Assembly: GCA_033961575.1 (NCBI GenBank) | Contig: CM066738.1 | Location: 99,907,478-99,971,477 of the forward strand | Source: Aselliscus stoliczkanus | Taxonomy: Eukaryota > Chordata > Mammalia > Chiroptera > Hipposideridae | Reading direction: 5' to 3' | DNA length: 64,000 nucleotides | In this document: positions 36,471 through 61,299 of the stretch, one piece after another | Numbering within the stretch: the first letter of the stretch is position 1 | How the letters are laid out: every line of letters begins with the position of its first letter | Notes under the pieces: generated by a model | Told to the model about the DNA's origin: nothing | The model's database searches: none | What the model saw: only the letters and a program-made list of their open reading frames with translations | Translations under genes and position numbers: made by a program

Positions 36471-37784
36471 TGAAATCTCGATCCTCAGAAGTAAATTTTG
36501 GAAATATCTGAAGATATCTCCAAAGCAGATAAAAGGAGAGTAGAGGTTTTTAAAGCTAGAAGCATATGGTAAGATTTCTGATGCATTGAAATCACCATCA
36601 TGAAAGATCTCTGGGGCTCTGCTTTGACCTGTGAATCATGCCGAGAAATAACCATCTCTCACTGGAGAATTCGTGTTCTAGAATGAAGACTCCTTTCCTC
36701 CAACCTCCAACTGCTCCTGCCTACAGGGGCACACATGTGCGTGCACACACACGCACAATGAACCAAGAAAGGAAGGAAAAGCGATCAGTAATGAGAGAGC
36801 CCACTAATGGATTGGCTTAAGTATAGAACAACATCCCATCACCGTCCTAGAAAATAATCAATCAAGCACTTAATTTTAAACATAAAAGTAAGCTGCCAAG
36901 AGACTGTTAATAGATAAGCAAATAAATTAACAGTTGTAGGTGGGATTTGAAACCAGGTCATATTTCCCTCTCCACCAACCTCTGAGCCTCATGCATATAA
37001 AGGGTCTCCCCAGCTTGGCACTTGATCTCACGCTGTTTCAAAGTGGGAAATCTCCTCTTAGCCAATATCCCCGCTCAATGGGCTCCTCACTTCAGGGAAT
37101 TGTCCTTTGTGCGTCTCCATAAATTTTCTAACACCGCTGCTTTGAAATATTGATGGGCAACTTGGCCTCGGCCCAGGGCTGCAGTGGGTTAGTGTGGCCA
37201 TGAAAACCTTCAAGAGCATAGAAACAGGAAAAAAACACATTCCCCGCTGACCTTCCTTAAAGGGACAATTGTGCACACACAGTGGTCACCTGAGCTGAAG
37301 GCCTGCCCGGCTTTGATGGACAGCTCTGCCCTCGGGGAGCTGGCTCAGAGTCATGTGGGGACAGGAGGGTGTGGGGGACATGCTCAGATACCTGCAGACC
37401 CGTAAAGGATAAGTGAACGCCACACATAATCCCCCAAGTTGTTTAAACCTGAAACTCAACTTTCTCTCAACAGTCAAACTCTTTGCAAAGTTATTGATGA
37501 ATAAGGATTGACAGCTTTATAGTCTTTCTCTTTCCCTCTACCCATGACCCACTCAGGGCAAGTGACCAAAAGTAAACAGCAACAATGAACATAAAAGGCA
37601 GGACTAGAGAATTGATCCCTGATTCCTGGAGGCTCTGTGAGTGCTCTGAACTTCTAATATCCATTCTGCCATCATACTGTCTTCATAATAACCCCCTTGA
37701 AAAAACAACAGTAAAATTCCACTTCCTAGAATAAAGTCACCAAGGAGAACAATACAGCAAGAGTCTGCTAATCAAGGGACTAAT
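36471..37784. other. Unassigned intergenic sequence
   Basis: No exon or confident repeat recognised. Confidence 0.45.
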
Positions 37785-37900
37785 GCAAGTTAATAATAGT
37801 TACCATTTATTGCACCTTTAAGACACATGCACGCACACACACACGTACTGCACTGCACTAAATGCATTATGCATGTGATCTCATTTAATCCTTTTTTTAA
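37785..37900 (-). repeat. MIR fragment with CA run, minus strand
   Basis: TAATAGTTACCATTTATTGCA and GCATGTGATCTCATTTAATCC are the ends of a reverse MIR. A short CA-rich stretch (37829-37845) lies in the middle. Confidence 0.55.
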
Positions 37901-37904
37901 AATC

Positions 37905-38370
37905 TGCAAAAATATCCTTTGATCCAGAAAAGCCATTTCTAAAAATTTTTCCTATGGAAATGATCAAGGATGCGTCCAAAGATTTCATCTACAAGAATGT
38001 TTGTCAAATATAACCACAAAATGAAAATAACAGAAAGTTTCAAACACTGAGAGAACAAATTACAATATATACATAAAATATAATATTGTGTAGCCATTCA
38101 AAACTAAGTTATAAAAGAATATATAATGACAAATAAAATTTGTCCATGAGATATTCAGCAAGCAACACAGAGCATAGAAAAATAGGGACAATATGAATAT
38201 TTTTGTAAATGCCAAGTATGTTATACATATGCATAAAATATGTGAGATGAGATTCATCATAGCGTCCTAAGACTATGGGTGATTTTTTTAAATCTCATCT
38301 TTTTAAGCTGTCTTACTTTCTAATTTTTTATAATTTGTAATAAGAAAAATATTTTTTAAAAATTTGACCC
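37905..38370 (+). mobile_element. Probable old L1 fragment
   Basis: AT-rich sequence reading GATCCAGAAAAGCCATTTCTA and ATATTGTGTAGCCATTCAAAA, resembling L1 ORF2/3' UTR. It is highly diverged. Confidence 0.5.
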
Positions 38371-39282
38371 AAGAATGATGTCCAAATAGCCCTAGATGTT
38401 AACCTAAGAGCCCATTACATATACACTCTCAGCTGAGCCCCACAGCAACCTTTTCAGGTAGATAGAACCGATGTTTTAGAATCCTGGCGATCTTCAAATA
38501 TACAAAAAAAAAAAAAACCCCAAAGAGAATGGTACATAGAAGTTGGAGCCTCCCCGCCGTCCCTAGGGCAGGCAGCACACTGGCCTCTCTGCAGAGGAGC
38601 TGCCCCTGGCTGCCGGCCCCAGGGCACCTGCTCCAAGCCCTCTCTGTCCACTGGGGAGTGCAGCTCCAACTGTTACATCTGAGGCTCTGAAAGCAATACA
38701 CCTTGTTCTTCCTTTGGCTTCCCCCCACCCCATGAGTACTTAGGTTCTCTAGGATTCTGCTCCACTCAAGACAGGGACTGGGGTGAGGGAATATTCCAGA
38801 ATATATGACAAAGAGTCTAGAGTCAGCAGTGTGATGGAGCTGGCTCATGCTGGCTCATGAAAGGCAACTATTGGCTTCTCTTCCCAACCCTGCCATCAGT
38901 GACACCACAAAGGTAGGCTTGGAATTGGCCATGGGGAGAGGATTTAGACCATGGAAATCTGCAAACGCTAGAAACCAGGCCTTTTCCCCTACGCCAGAGA
39001 GCCCGTTGTCTCAGCATACCACCCCATAGTCTCAGCAACAGAAATCCATATATTGAAATGAGGGTCAGCCTACCAAGACCCTTCGCTTACACAGGATTCT
39101 GTCAGCATAAACTAAGACAGGATGTGAATGTTATTTGAAAATAGCACAGTATTCAGAAAACTGTTTCCATGTTTACAAACCTTGCCAATTTGCCTACTCT
39201 TCATCCTCCTTGCGGCCACTTAAATTTGTCTCCTCTTGCTGTGTCTTCACAGTCATAGAAAAACCATCTAGTGCACTACCTC

Positions 39283-40285
39283 CTAAACTTGACGGGCCCA
39301 AATGATGATTGGAACAAGAGTGGCTGGCTTGCCACTTAGGGGCCATGTCAGCATCAGACATCTCCCGGTCATGGCCGAGACTTCCCTCAGGGTCCCTGGG
39401 GCATGGCGGCTTGTTGCCTCTGCCCTGGCTCCTAGCTCTTGGGCCACCTCCACTGAGGCGTCTTGAACAACCTCTGCCCTTTCTTCACATGTGGACAACT
39501 CAGCTGGGAGTGAAACTTGATCAGGAGATAATTTGGCCCAGATGGAGCCAACGCAGAGAGAAATAACAAGCAGAAGCATTCGGCAGCCCATATCCTTCGT
39601 CTGGGGGAATCCATTTAAACTTTTTTCAGAGGTGACTGTAACTGAGTTGCCACATACCTGCAGAACGCTACCTCCTGTTGCACAGCTGCCATCAAACGTG
39701 CAAGGAGACATTCAGTTCCCGGGACGGTAAGGCCAGGCTAACCTTTCCTATCAGATAGCACCGACTCAGCTGCGTATTTGGCCTTGGAGGGGATACAGGA
39801 GGGATCAGCATAAAACCCTGAAGATAGCCTGAGCTCCAGAGGATCAAAGGATCGTAGTAAAGGATAACATGGGGCTGGAAACCAATGAGAGCATCACAAA
39901 AGCATAGACGCGGGAGATCTGAGCGGAGATGCAGAGAGGTCTGAGGGACCCAAGAAGGGTGGAGGTTGTAAGGAGGCGTCGTCTCTGTGTGGTCAAGTTT
40001 GGAGGCAGAGGCAGAGGTTGGAATGCACTGTTTGACACAGTTGTTTTTCTTTCTTTTCGTTTCTGTCAAGGACTTGATATGAGAAAGATACAAATCAAAG
40101 AAACTGCTTGTCTGCAAAGCTGAGCCCTGGAAAAGATCGCTTTGCTTCGGGAAAAATAGGAACTGTGAAACCAGAGGCAGTAGGCAGGATATGGTGACCA
40201 CCATGTGGTGAGAGGGTCCCTCGGTATCAGGGGGGTCACTGGGTGGCATTCTGGGGCTGGCTCCGGACTCCGCGCTTGACTTCAT
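39283..40285 (-). other. Two overlapping unassigned reading frames (minus strand)
   Basis: A 197-codon frame (40285-39692) overlaps by 20 bases a 142-codon frame (39711-39283) in another phase. The second holds, from about its 41st residue, MGCRMLLLVISLCVGSIWA, which looks like a secretory signal peptide followed by a charged Glu-rich stretch. I recognise neither protein. There is no splice evidence, promoter or conserved domain, and the lengths can arise by chance in DNA of about 48 percent GC. It could be an old endogenous-retrovirus piece, a pseudogene or noise. Confidence 0.2.
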
Positions 40286-41605
40286 TCCCTCGGGCTGTCA
40301 CAGATGTCCCAAGGTTTGGCCCACTGGAGGAATGGCTGGGAAGAAACCACCCTTATGAACCAAGAGTAGGCATTCAGAGGACCCCGGCTTATCTTAAGAG
40401 GGAGCGATCATGTCCCCTGAAAAAGTACCAACTGCTGAGTGTGGTCCTCACTTGTGACAATATTCCAGGGCCCAGTGAGATGAGAAGGGGAACAAAGCCC
40501 CACTCTTTAGACCTTTACCACTGGCTGGAGCTCATTGGGACAGTCACACCTTTGCTTTTCAGGGATTCTGTCAGCACAACAGGCCTGGGACCTGGGGGTT
40601 CTGTTGGAGACAATGGGAATCTTACTAAAAAGATTAAAATATCTAGTCACCCTGGCTAGCTTCCGCTCTAAATAGACAGTGATATATAGAGAGAGCTGCC
40701 TCTCCGTAGATAATGAATCTCGAGAACAATACAAGGATCATTCTACATATATCATTTCTATCACCCCAGAAAAGTTCCCTTTTAGGCAGGAGTGTGCTGG
40801 TTAAATGGCGGCCAACCAGTGATCTGAAAAACAACCACCTCTGCATATATATCTGTGAGTGTGTGTGGTTTTTTTTTATCAATTTTACCAGTATAAAAGA
40901 TGTAGGAAACACAATTCACAAACAATAATAAAATTCATGGTACCCTTTACTATAAATTCCATCTAGTTGATTGGTTTCCAAAGAGTGCTTTTGCTGATTT
41001 TTTCCAAATTCTGGTATCTGCAGCCACCCTATGGTTGCCATTCAGCAGTTCTGACATGATGTTGGTGTTTTTGTTTACATGAATGAGGAATGCAAATGGG
41101 AGACAAGATCTCCGTATGTGGAGACTTCACTTGGATAAATCAGTTAATAGTTTTCATATATGGAAGAGTATTTTCTTGAGACACAACTTTTAATCTGCAT
41201 CAACATTTTCCCCCATCTTTCTCTTAAGTCTAGATAATCAACAAAACAATGAATCAAGTCCTGATTTGTAATATTTGTTGATTTCCACAGTGTAGAATGT
41301 CCTCTTGCAGCCCATTTCAGGCATTGTCGTGATGTCGCTGAACAAAGCTGGAAAGAGGCACAGTGGCTCGTTACACAGTATTGCCATCGGGGTAGGTCCA
41401 ATAGACAGAAATGACCTCCAGGACACAGATAATAAAATACAGTGAAACAACTGGGAAGTGGTGAAGTTCGAGTATTTGTTACCTTTGTTTTTAATACAAT
41501 GTAATTATAAGTTATAGAATTTTTAATGATTGCGGTGTTTGGCAACCTGAAAAATTCAGCCCCGCACACTCCTGCGTGGACAGTTGTGCAGCTCATTCCA
41601 TCATT

Positions 41606-41608
<3 letters not shown>
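40286..41608. other. Unassigned intergenic sequence
   Basis: A 138-codon plus-strand frame (40243-40659) and an 89-codon minus frame (40912-40643) show no recognisable domain. No repeat was named. Confidence 0.4.

Positions 41609-41645
<37 letters not shown>
41609..41645 (+). repeat. (AC)n microsatellite
   Basis: About 18 AC units without interruption. Confidence 0.97.
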
Positions 41646-41646
<1 letters not shown>

Positions 41647-42534
41647 TTATAAGTAAGGAAAAGGTGAAAATACAGACTACTTCAAGAATTCTCAGGGTAC
41701 AAATCTATTATTTCTTAACATGTCAGGAAAGTAAAGCTTTGACCCAGAGCGGAGACTGGCAGGGAAAAGTTGGCCCATGTGTTCCCATTTCAGGAGCGGG
41801 CTGCTACGTGTCCGTGGAATGTCACAGCGATGGCCATCAAGCAATCAGAAATGACCTGGCTCTTGCTCCTCAGTGCTTCTGACACAGGCTCAAACCAGGC
41901 TTTTTTCCAAAACTGTTTTTAATTCCAACATCCCTCTTAATGGCTTACTATAGACTAATTTAGCCAGCCGTTGTTGTACTAAAAATAGAAGCTAATGATT
42001 TCAGCTAAAAACAACTAAGCCGGTACCATCAAAGTATACTTATTATAAGAAACCGATTATCACAGGGCACATTTGTTTCCCACTTCCTTTTCCCTGCAGA
42101 AAGGCTTACTAAGATCCCCACATCGAAAGCAAAAGCATTTCTTCCTCTCTAGGGACCCTCAGCTATTAGGAATGTGTTCTCTAGGGGGTACCCACTTCCC
42201 AGAGCCCGGCTAAGATTCAGCTCACGCACGCAGAAGCAATCCCACAAAGGGTACTGCCCACTATTGCTCATTGTATTGGCGCCATTGGGCAAATAATGGT
42301 AGCATCAACTGACGTCTCTTGAGCAGGTGTACCCACCACCCAGCTCGGCGCCATATATCTCGACACGCTTTATACTTTCCAAAGTTAGTGCATTTTGAGA
42401 AGAACCGTGAACGTTTAAGGCAAAGATCAGATCAGAGCCATACCACACAATGGTCCAGCTGAAAGAAATCTAGCAAAAGAAAAAAGAAAAAAAAAAATCA
42501 AGTTTTCAGGTGCCACTGTTTGAATTAATCAGGA

Positions 42535-42846
42535 ATGCTAGAACGTAAGCACATGAAACTTCAATCTACTGATGACATGATTAAATATTTTAACTGGCAA
42601 CAATTCAAGCAGAATTCAGGTTGCTTGAGCCATCTGATACTCAGATTTAATCCATTTGATGTATGTTCCCTGAAAGCTTATGATGCCTGTTTCTATAAAA
42701 TGAATGCTGAGTGTCACAAAAAGCCACCTGGACTGGAGAAGTTACTGAAGTGCCTTCTCACAAAGGAATCCCAATTATTAGGTAACGAGAATGAAACTCC
42801 TAGGGGTGATCTTTACAAAGCCTTTCTGGAGCATGACCTTGATTAA
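42535..42846 (+). other. Unassigned 103-codon reading frame downstream of FECH
   Basis: The frame begins MLERKHMKLQSTDD and ends KAFLEHDLD before TAA. The composition is protein-like (many Lys, Leu, Glu and five Cys) with little low complexity, unlike most random frames nearby. It has an A-rich run upstream (42478-42498) but no clear poly(A) tail downstream. I do not recognise the family. It may be a processed-pseudogene piece or chance. Confidence 0.2.
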
Positions 42847-43138
42847 ACGTTTTTAATTTTATAACTTTTAGAAATAATGAAAGAAAACGATTAGCTTTTT
42901 ATCTTCCTCAGAGGACTGCCCATACTGCTATGGTTTTAATGTAGGGCACTAGTTTTAGGGTTAACTCAGAATTGCCTTTCCCAGCTTATGACATCTCAAC
43001 CGATTCCATCTACTGTTGGGGAGCCTGATGTCATCTTCAGGACTCTGACAGAGGTGGGGTCTTTCAGGCGAGGTTAAGGGCTGAGGTTGAAGTACTGAAG
43101 ATGCAGTCAGAGGCTCCTGGCTTATGCATCTGTGCACA

Positions 43139-43139
<1 letters not shown>

Positions 43140-43179
<40 letters not shown>
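43140..43179 (+). repeat. (CG)4(CA)n microsatellite
   Basis: GCGCGCGC is followed by about 15 CA units, giving alternating purine-pyrimidine over about 40 bases. Confidence 0.96.
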
Positions 43180-43180
<1 letters not shown>

Positions 43181-43398
43181 TGCAAGTTCTTTCTTATGAC
43201 TGCCAGCTCCAAATTCTGCCTCCAGCAATAGCTACACAAGTTGGCCTCTTATCCCACCCCTGCCCAACCCCAGAATGGGACAGGGAACCCAGCAGAGCTC
43301 CGAGACTGCAGACCCACGTGGCTGCCTACACTGGGTGGGTGCGGGTCTTTCTGCTGCCCCACTCAGCGGTGCAGCCTCACCTTCGTGGTGCAACAGTA

Positions 43399-43521
43399 GG
43401 TTTTTTGTTTGTTTGTTTGTTTGTTTTGAGGGCAGTGTCACTGGCTCTCATATGTGGGACCCGAACCGGGGCTGCTGGCGTCCCAAGCCAGCTCTTAACC
43501 ACTGCGCCACTCAGCCAGCCC
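43399..43521 (-). mobile_element. Short-form tRNA-derived SINE, minus strand
   Basis: A TTTG repeat tail followed by GAGGGCAGTGTCACTGGCTC and the reversed head ending CACTCAGCCAGCC. TGCAACAGTA flanks both sides (43389-43398 and 43522-43531). Confidence 0.9.
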
Positions 43522-43531
43522 TGCAACAGTA

Positions 43532-45736
43532 TGGTATGTTTTTGATAAACGCATTGAGCAAAGGCTCTCTCTTGCATGCCTTAAGTTAGGGTTTCTTGAA
43601 TGAAATACCCATTTATGTAAACGGATTAGCTGAGGAAAAAGAAATGCAGCTCTTCATTCTGAGACTCAACCCACCAAATCAGTGTATTTTCCCTTAAGAA
43701 GAAGAAAACCTATTCTAAGAGAGCAGCTGGACACGTAAATGACGTAAATTTAGGATTGTTACTATAATGTGCCTTCTGCCAGGTTTAGTTTGGGGCAGAA
43801 AACCCATTTTCTCTTCATACCTATGTAACCATCACCTAAATAATTTCAGCCATTAGGAAACATTTAATGGAATCCTAGAAAAATGTTATGTTCTGTGCAT
43901 GACATTACTTGAGCAAGGATATGTATACTCTGAGGAAAAGTGTCATGGATTTTTACTCTTCAATCATCACAGACATACGGCTGATATACCTTTAAAGGGC
44001 TTTTAACAAGTTTCATTTCTTCTGCTATGAAGCCAATTTTCTTTGAGTGCAAAAATTTCTTTTAGTTTTAGAAAGGTAAGTAGTTCCAGAAAGCATACTC
44101 TTTAAGAATTCCTTCCTTCTGTGCTATACGTCCAGGGACCTGGGCCTTACGTAACCCTGGCAAATGAAACTGCCTCATCATCGCAGCTCCTGCAAGTTTT
44201 CTGTAGAAGTTGATTCATCACTTAAAGCCAGGTCTGCACATTAAGTGCAGCTTGAAGAAACTGCCAAGAGAGTATCGCTAATTACCAGGGCAAACATTTG
44301 TATTTCAAAGTTGACAAACAGGATAACAATGCTTAGAGACTATGAACCCTAAAAAAAGCAACTGCTGATTTTGTCCTACCAAATGCTACCCTTGCATACG
44401 ACCCTTACCCCTCTGGTTAATAAGTCCAAGGTAACACTTCTTAGAACAACAAATGCCACGGGCGGGGATCCCAATAAATCCCATTTGCCTCTCACTGCAA
44501 AGGCCAGTCTGGTCCCAACACAGAATCAAGGCTATTCCTCCAGATAGCCCAGTCATACTGTTAATTTGGATGTATCCTTAGCAAACGAGGGGCTGCAGAT
44601 ACCCTGGCAAAAGCTCTTGAATTGGAGTTTTCTCCAGCATGTCCGTCATAATATATATTTGACGCTAAAGAAGTCGAAGTAAGGCAGGCCCTCAGGAAAT
44701 TTCCTGAAGGAGGGAGAATGGCCACGCCACTAACCCAGAGTATTCACTGCCTTGAACTGAATCTTCAAAAAGGTGATGGAAGCAGATGAGGAAAATTCTA
44801 AAGACCCACCTATACCTTATGCCTTTCTCTGGAAACATAATTTACAGTTAGGGAAACCAACTTGAAAAAAAATGTCCAGACTACTCAGATTTCAGAGTCA
44901 TTATCAGTGTGGGCAAACTGTTGAGTGGGTGGCATGTTTCTTTTCTTGTATTACCAAGTAAATTCTTATCTAATAATTTTGATTATTAGGTAATTTAGAT
45001 TTGTTTTAACAGAGAGCATAAATCAAATTGGTTAAAACATTAATGATGTCATAATATGTATTAATTTAGTAAATCCTGAATATAGAAGATCTATGACTCC
45101 TCTAATACTTCCACTTGATGAACTGGCTTTAAAAAAAAAATCAAAGAAACAACTGTTTTTGAAGAACAAAGTTTTAGGGCAACAAGGAAAGACAAAGTGA
45201 TCATTACAAATTCATTATGGATCCATCAGTGATTTTTTAATCCATTTAAATCCAAGTATAAAAGATCAAATTCCAATCCTACATTATTTGTATATTTTTT
45301 TAGAACAACTTTTCACTCACAAATTCAACGTTACAATGGCCTTAAAAATATCCCCAGGAAGAAACTGACATGAAATACAATATGATGAATAGTTGTTGCA
45401 TTAGGGTGGTTATTTTTCTTTTCTCTATGTGTCAAATTGCCTATAGCATTTATATAATTTCTGTAAGAAAACATTAGAAATTAAGAAAGAATTCAAGGTA
45501 ACAAAACACAGTTAACTCTATGAAATAATTCTTCAAACAAATGTGCGGAAAGGAGACACCCAACCAAGATAAAGAAGATGCCTGCGTGGGTCCTGGGAGG
45601 AGCTTGAGAGAGGCAGGCCATCATTGGTGTCTCCCAGCATCGCTGTCCTTGGAGACAGGGAGCAGCCGGGGTCCCGTTTCCTACGGCACCCGGATACTCA
45701 CCAAGGCACGGATGACAAACGCTGGATTTCTACACG
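43532..45736. other. Unassigned AT-rich sequence just downstream of FECH
   Basis: No repeat or frame of note. The right part could hold a longer alternative FECH 3' UTR, but I found no clear minus-strand AATAAA to support one. Confidence 0.4.
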
Positions 45737-45742
45737 TTTATT
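45737..45742 (-). promoter_or_regulatory. Candidate FECH poly(A) signal AATAAA
   Basis: The plus strand reads TTTATT in ACACGTTTATTAGCC, so the transcript reads GGCTAATAAACGTG. It is the first canonical hexamer I found downstream of the FECH stop codon, and a moderately GT-rich stretch follows. Use of this site is inferred. Confidence 0.5.
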
Positions 45743-46409
45743 AGCCTTGCGTACCTGCGGGAATCTCAGAGCACTTTTGGAATCTGTTCTTGATTTGCTT
45801 TTATGGTGAGGAAAAGTGAGGTTCACACACAGGTACTAAAATGACCGCGAAACTCGGTAACTGCACTGGCAAAAGCGGCCATTGTAGGCAACCGCACAGT
45901 CTCACAGGCGTTTTGTAACCCACAGGCTTAGGGAAGATTAGGTCCACCTCTTTTTCACATTATATTTCATTTACTCATTTCTGTTCTCTTAAAAAAACAA
46001 CTAGATGCACGAGACTGTAAACAGATGTCATTCGCATTGACAGCCCATAGAGGGAACTCGCAGTTCCCTTGCAGGTTTTTTGGGGCAATAAAACCAAAAT
46101 CTATATTTTAAAAATGTGTGCATCTCATTAAGATAAATTTGTAAAACTCATTTTTTAAATAGCCCAGTGGCCATTCCAAACTAGTAACTTTATCCAGAGA
46201 GAGGCACTATAAATGCTTCGTGTGTCGGTATATAAAAATAGAAAACCCTCTGTAAGGATTTCAGAGTCCGTTCCTTAAGGAATCACACGATGTGTGCCCA
46301 GAGGCCGTGTGTACACGCATGTAACTTCCTTCTTTGATCTCCAAGTACATCCTCCTCCTCCTGTCTGGAGGTTGGGCATCTGCCTAACCCTGGGGGTCCT
46401 CGGCGGGTG
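45737..46409 (-). other. FECH: FECH 3' untranslated region (extent inferred)
   Basis: Sequence just after the FECH stop codon on the minus strand. The left limit is set at the first convincing AATAAA, giving a UTR of about 670 bases. Human FECH is reported to use more than one poly(A) site, so a longer form reaching further left is possible. No repeat is seen inside this stretch. Confidence 0.6.
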
Positions 46410-58620
<12,211 letters not shown>

Positions 58621-58894
58621 TTATATAGATTCCTCAGAGCCGCCTGGCGTGATGCAATGTCCAGAACAAAGAACCTCATTTCCTATGCTGCTGATAATGT
58701 GGGGAAGTTTAGAATATTCCTTGGCTCTGATCCAGTCTTCGGCTAATACATGGGCTTTTAATCACGACTTTCTGGGGCCAACTTCGCCTCTCACATACAC
58801 GCATCTTTATTTAGCACAATGGTCTTTTTAGAACTCAAGCTTCTGTGCCTAATTCTCTGCTCTTTACTGAGATGGGAGACTCAAGAGAAGGGAC

Positions 58895-59080
58895 GGAAAT
58901 GTAGCACTAACTGTCTCACGCACCAGACCCTGTGGTAGACACTTTGCTTTTTTTCCCCCCTCTCATTTAAACCCCACTTTTCAGGTAGGGAAACAGAGGC
59001 TCTGAAGGTTAATGAGCCTGCCTGAAACCAGGCCTCGCAGATGGTAGCGCTGAAATTAAAACGTGGGTCTCTCCATCCCA
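58895..59080 (-). repeat. MIR in FECH intron 4, minus strand relative to the window
   Basis: CCAGACCCTGTGGTAGACAC, CTTTTCAGGTAGGGAAACAGA and GGTTAATGAGCCTGCCTG follow the reverse MIR order. Confidence 0.68.
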
Positions 59081-59697
59081 CAGCCTGGGGCCCCTCCCAA
59101 GGCCCCGCTGTTCCCACCACCTGAGTTCCCTCCCCCTGTGCCCTTGGACCGCAGGCCACCTCGTTTATGGGAAAGCTCTGGGACACTGGATACAAGTTCA
59201 TTGATAACAAATAATTGAAATGATTCTCTTCATTTAATACATGAAAAAAAATGACGACGCTTATATTGGAGGCATCGAGTGCGATGGAAAATAATTGTCC
59301 TTGGCTCCCATTTGGCCCACGTCAGGTGTGTATCTTTGTGACCCTTTCCCCTTGGCTTCACCAATTCCCTCTTCTTTCTCATCCTTTGTCCTCCTGCATC
59401 TTTTTTCTCCTGCATTTTAAAAGCATCCACAGCCACACCATTTCTTAGGAGTGTATAGAATCATAACACTGCAAGTTTCCTCGAGTTACCCAGTCTGATT
59501 TCCTTATCTTGCCATAGGATTACCCCTAATTTATACTCAGGGATAATACTGTGAGTACACCACAGAAACATTAGGTAACAGTCAGCCCAAGATGGTGTTC
59601 CTGTCCAGCGATTAGCAGGGGCTGCAACTGACGATGTAACAGTAAATTGCGACAGAAGAGACATTTAGGTCAAAATGAAGGAAAGATAAACACATTT

Positions 59698-59699
<2 letters not shown>

Positions 59700-59740
<41 letters not shown>
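59700..59740 (+). repeat. (GT)n microsatellite in FECH intron 4
   Basis: About 20 perfect GT units. Confidence 0.97.
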
Positions 59741-59744
<4 letters not shown>

Positions 59745-60829
59745 AACTTGACCCAGGAAACCATGAGTCAATGGAGCATGTTACCCAGGACAGAAGCAGA
59801 ATATCAAAAGGAGAGAGAGGCACGTATGGACCTGGGAACATTGGTCTGATTCGATAGTCTCTGGTTGGGGACTGCAAAAAAAGAGGAAGGAAAGGGTACA
59901 AACAGAATCATGGTCAGCTGTCTGTCCCTTTGACGCCACCAATCTTACATTCTCTTGCATAAAATATGGTGCACTGCAGTTAAAACACACCAGAGGGCAT
60001 GACCCTGTAAGCAAACCCCAGTTGACTGACTGTTCAGAGGAGATGTGATTCATCCGAAAACTGCCAACCCCCACAGTGCATCAAGTCCATTTCTAAGGAG
60101 CGAGCTCTTGGCGATCTAAGGTGTGGAGAAGCGAACTGGCTTTCTGATCTATTCTAAGACAATGCTATGATCAGATTGGCACAGTAAGATCCCCCAAGGC
60201 TCCCAGTCACCCAGTTTCTCTCAGTCTTTTCACCTGCGAAAAGTTGCAGCCTAATCGCCTAGGGTCTGGGAGATCCTCAATATTGCAGAGTAAGAGAGGT
60301 GGCGGGGCTGCCCTCCCAGATAAAGGCTGGGTGGTGACTACACTGTGAAGTGAGAGAGTTAAATATTCTGGAAAGAACAGATAAGCTTTGCAAAACTGTT
60401 TGCTCAAAAGTGGCCTGCAAAGACACAGTTAGAAAAAGTGACAATGAGCTCTGTCTGGCTGGGCGTAGCCTGAGGACATGCCACGTGTTCCCAAAGGTTC
60501 TGTGGCGGTCAGGTTCTGTGTGCAGGGACGGGGAGGGGCCTCCTGGAAGCTAGTCAGCAGCACACCTGCCAGGGTGAGCCCGAAACACAGGCCTAGCCTA
60601 GTCGACCCTCGGAGCAGCTGCCCAGTGAACACTGCTTGGCGAGAACAAAAAAAGGAACAGAGAAACTGGATTTTGAAACAGTGAAACTTCATTAATTTTC
60701 AGCCTACTACTGTAGCATGTACAATAGTTCAAACGTCTGATTTGTACATGGCTCTCTGAGAGAAAGATGTGAAAGATAGAGCATAATGCTTTGTAATTTG
60801 TATCTCATCATGAGCCCTAGGCCAAAGAT

Positions 60830-61020
60830 GAATAATAATACAAGCTCACAGTTATCGAAGTTTTGTCAGTACCAGGCACCATGCTAATCATGGCTTTTGG
60901 GGTTATTGTGTTTAATATTCACAATGATCCTGAATTCGGTTCTGCTAACGTCCCCGTTTTCAGGACGAGGCTCCGTGAGGTCAGTAATTTGCCTGAAGTC
61001 ATGCAAACAGGAGTGGGGAA
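60830..61020 (-). repeat. MIR in FECH intron 4
   Basis: TACCAGGCACCATGCTAATCA, TTCACAATGATCCTGAATTCG, CCGTTTTCAGGACGAGGCTCC and TTGCCTGAAGTCATGCAAACA match a reverse MIR. Confidence 0.72.
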
Positions 61021-61170
61021 GCCAGTCCATCTGTAGCACCCCATGCTGCTCCCCACTGTGCGGCCCAGAGGGAACAACGGAATTATTTTACTGAGCGGCA
61101 CTTACTTACAACTTCCTTAAAAGCAGTCAGTTTCCATACTTAAACTGTACATTTCTAAAATGTATTTCAG

Positions 61171-61299
61171 GGCCGGCCGAGTGGCGCGGTGGTTAAGTGC
61201 TGGCTTGGGACGCCAGCGGCTCCGGTTCGGGTCCCACATGTGAGGGTCAGTGACACTGCCCTCAAAAATAAATAAATAAATAAAATTAAAAAAATAAAT
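61171..61299 (+). mobile_element. Short-form SINE in FECH intron 4, perfect 14-bp duplication
   Basis: Head GGCCGGCCGAGTGGCGCGG, B box GGTTCGGGTCCCAC, AAATAAAT tail. Perfect AAAATGTATTTCAG copies flank it (61157-61170 and 61300-61313), so it is probably young. Confidence 0.93.

Noticed and set aside
38429..38848. A 139-codon minus-strand frame
   Set aside because: It includes a poly(Phe) run from an A tract and no domain. The flanking sequence looks like ordinary intergenic DNA with an old MIR edge.
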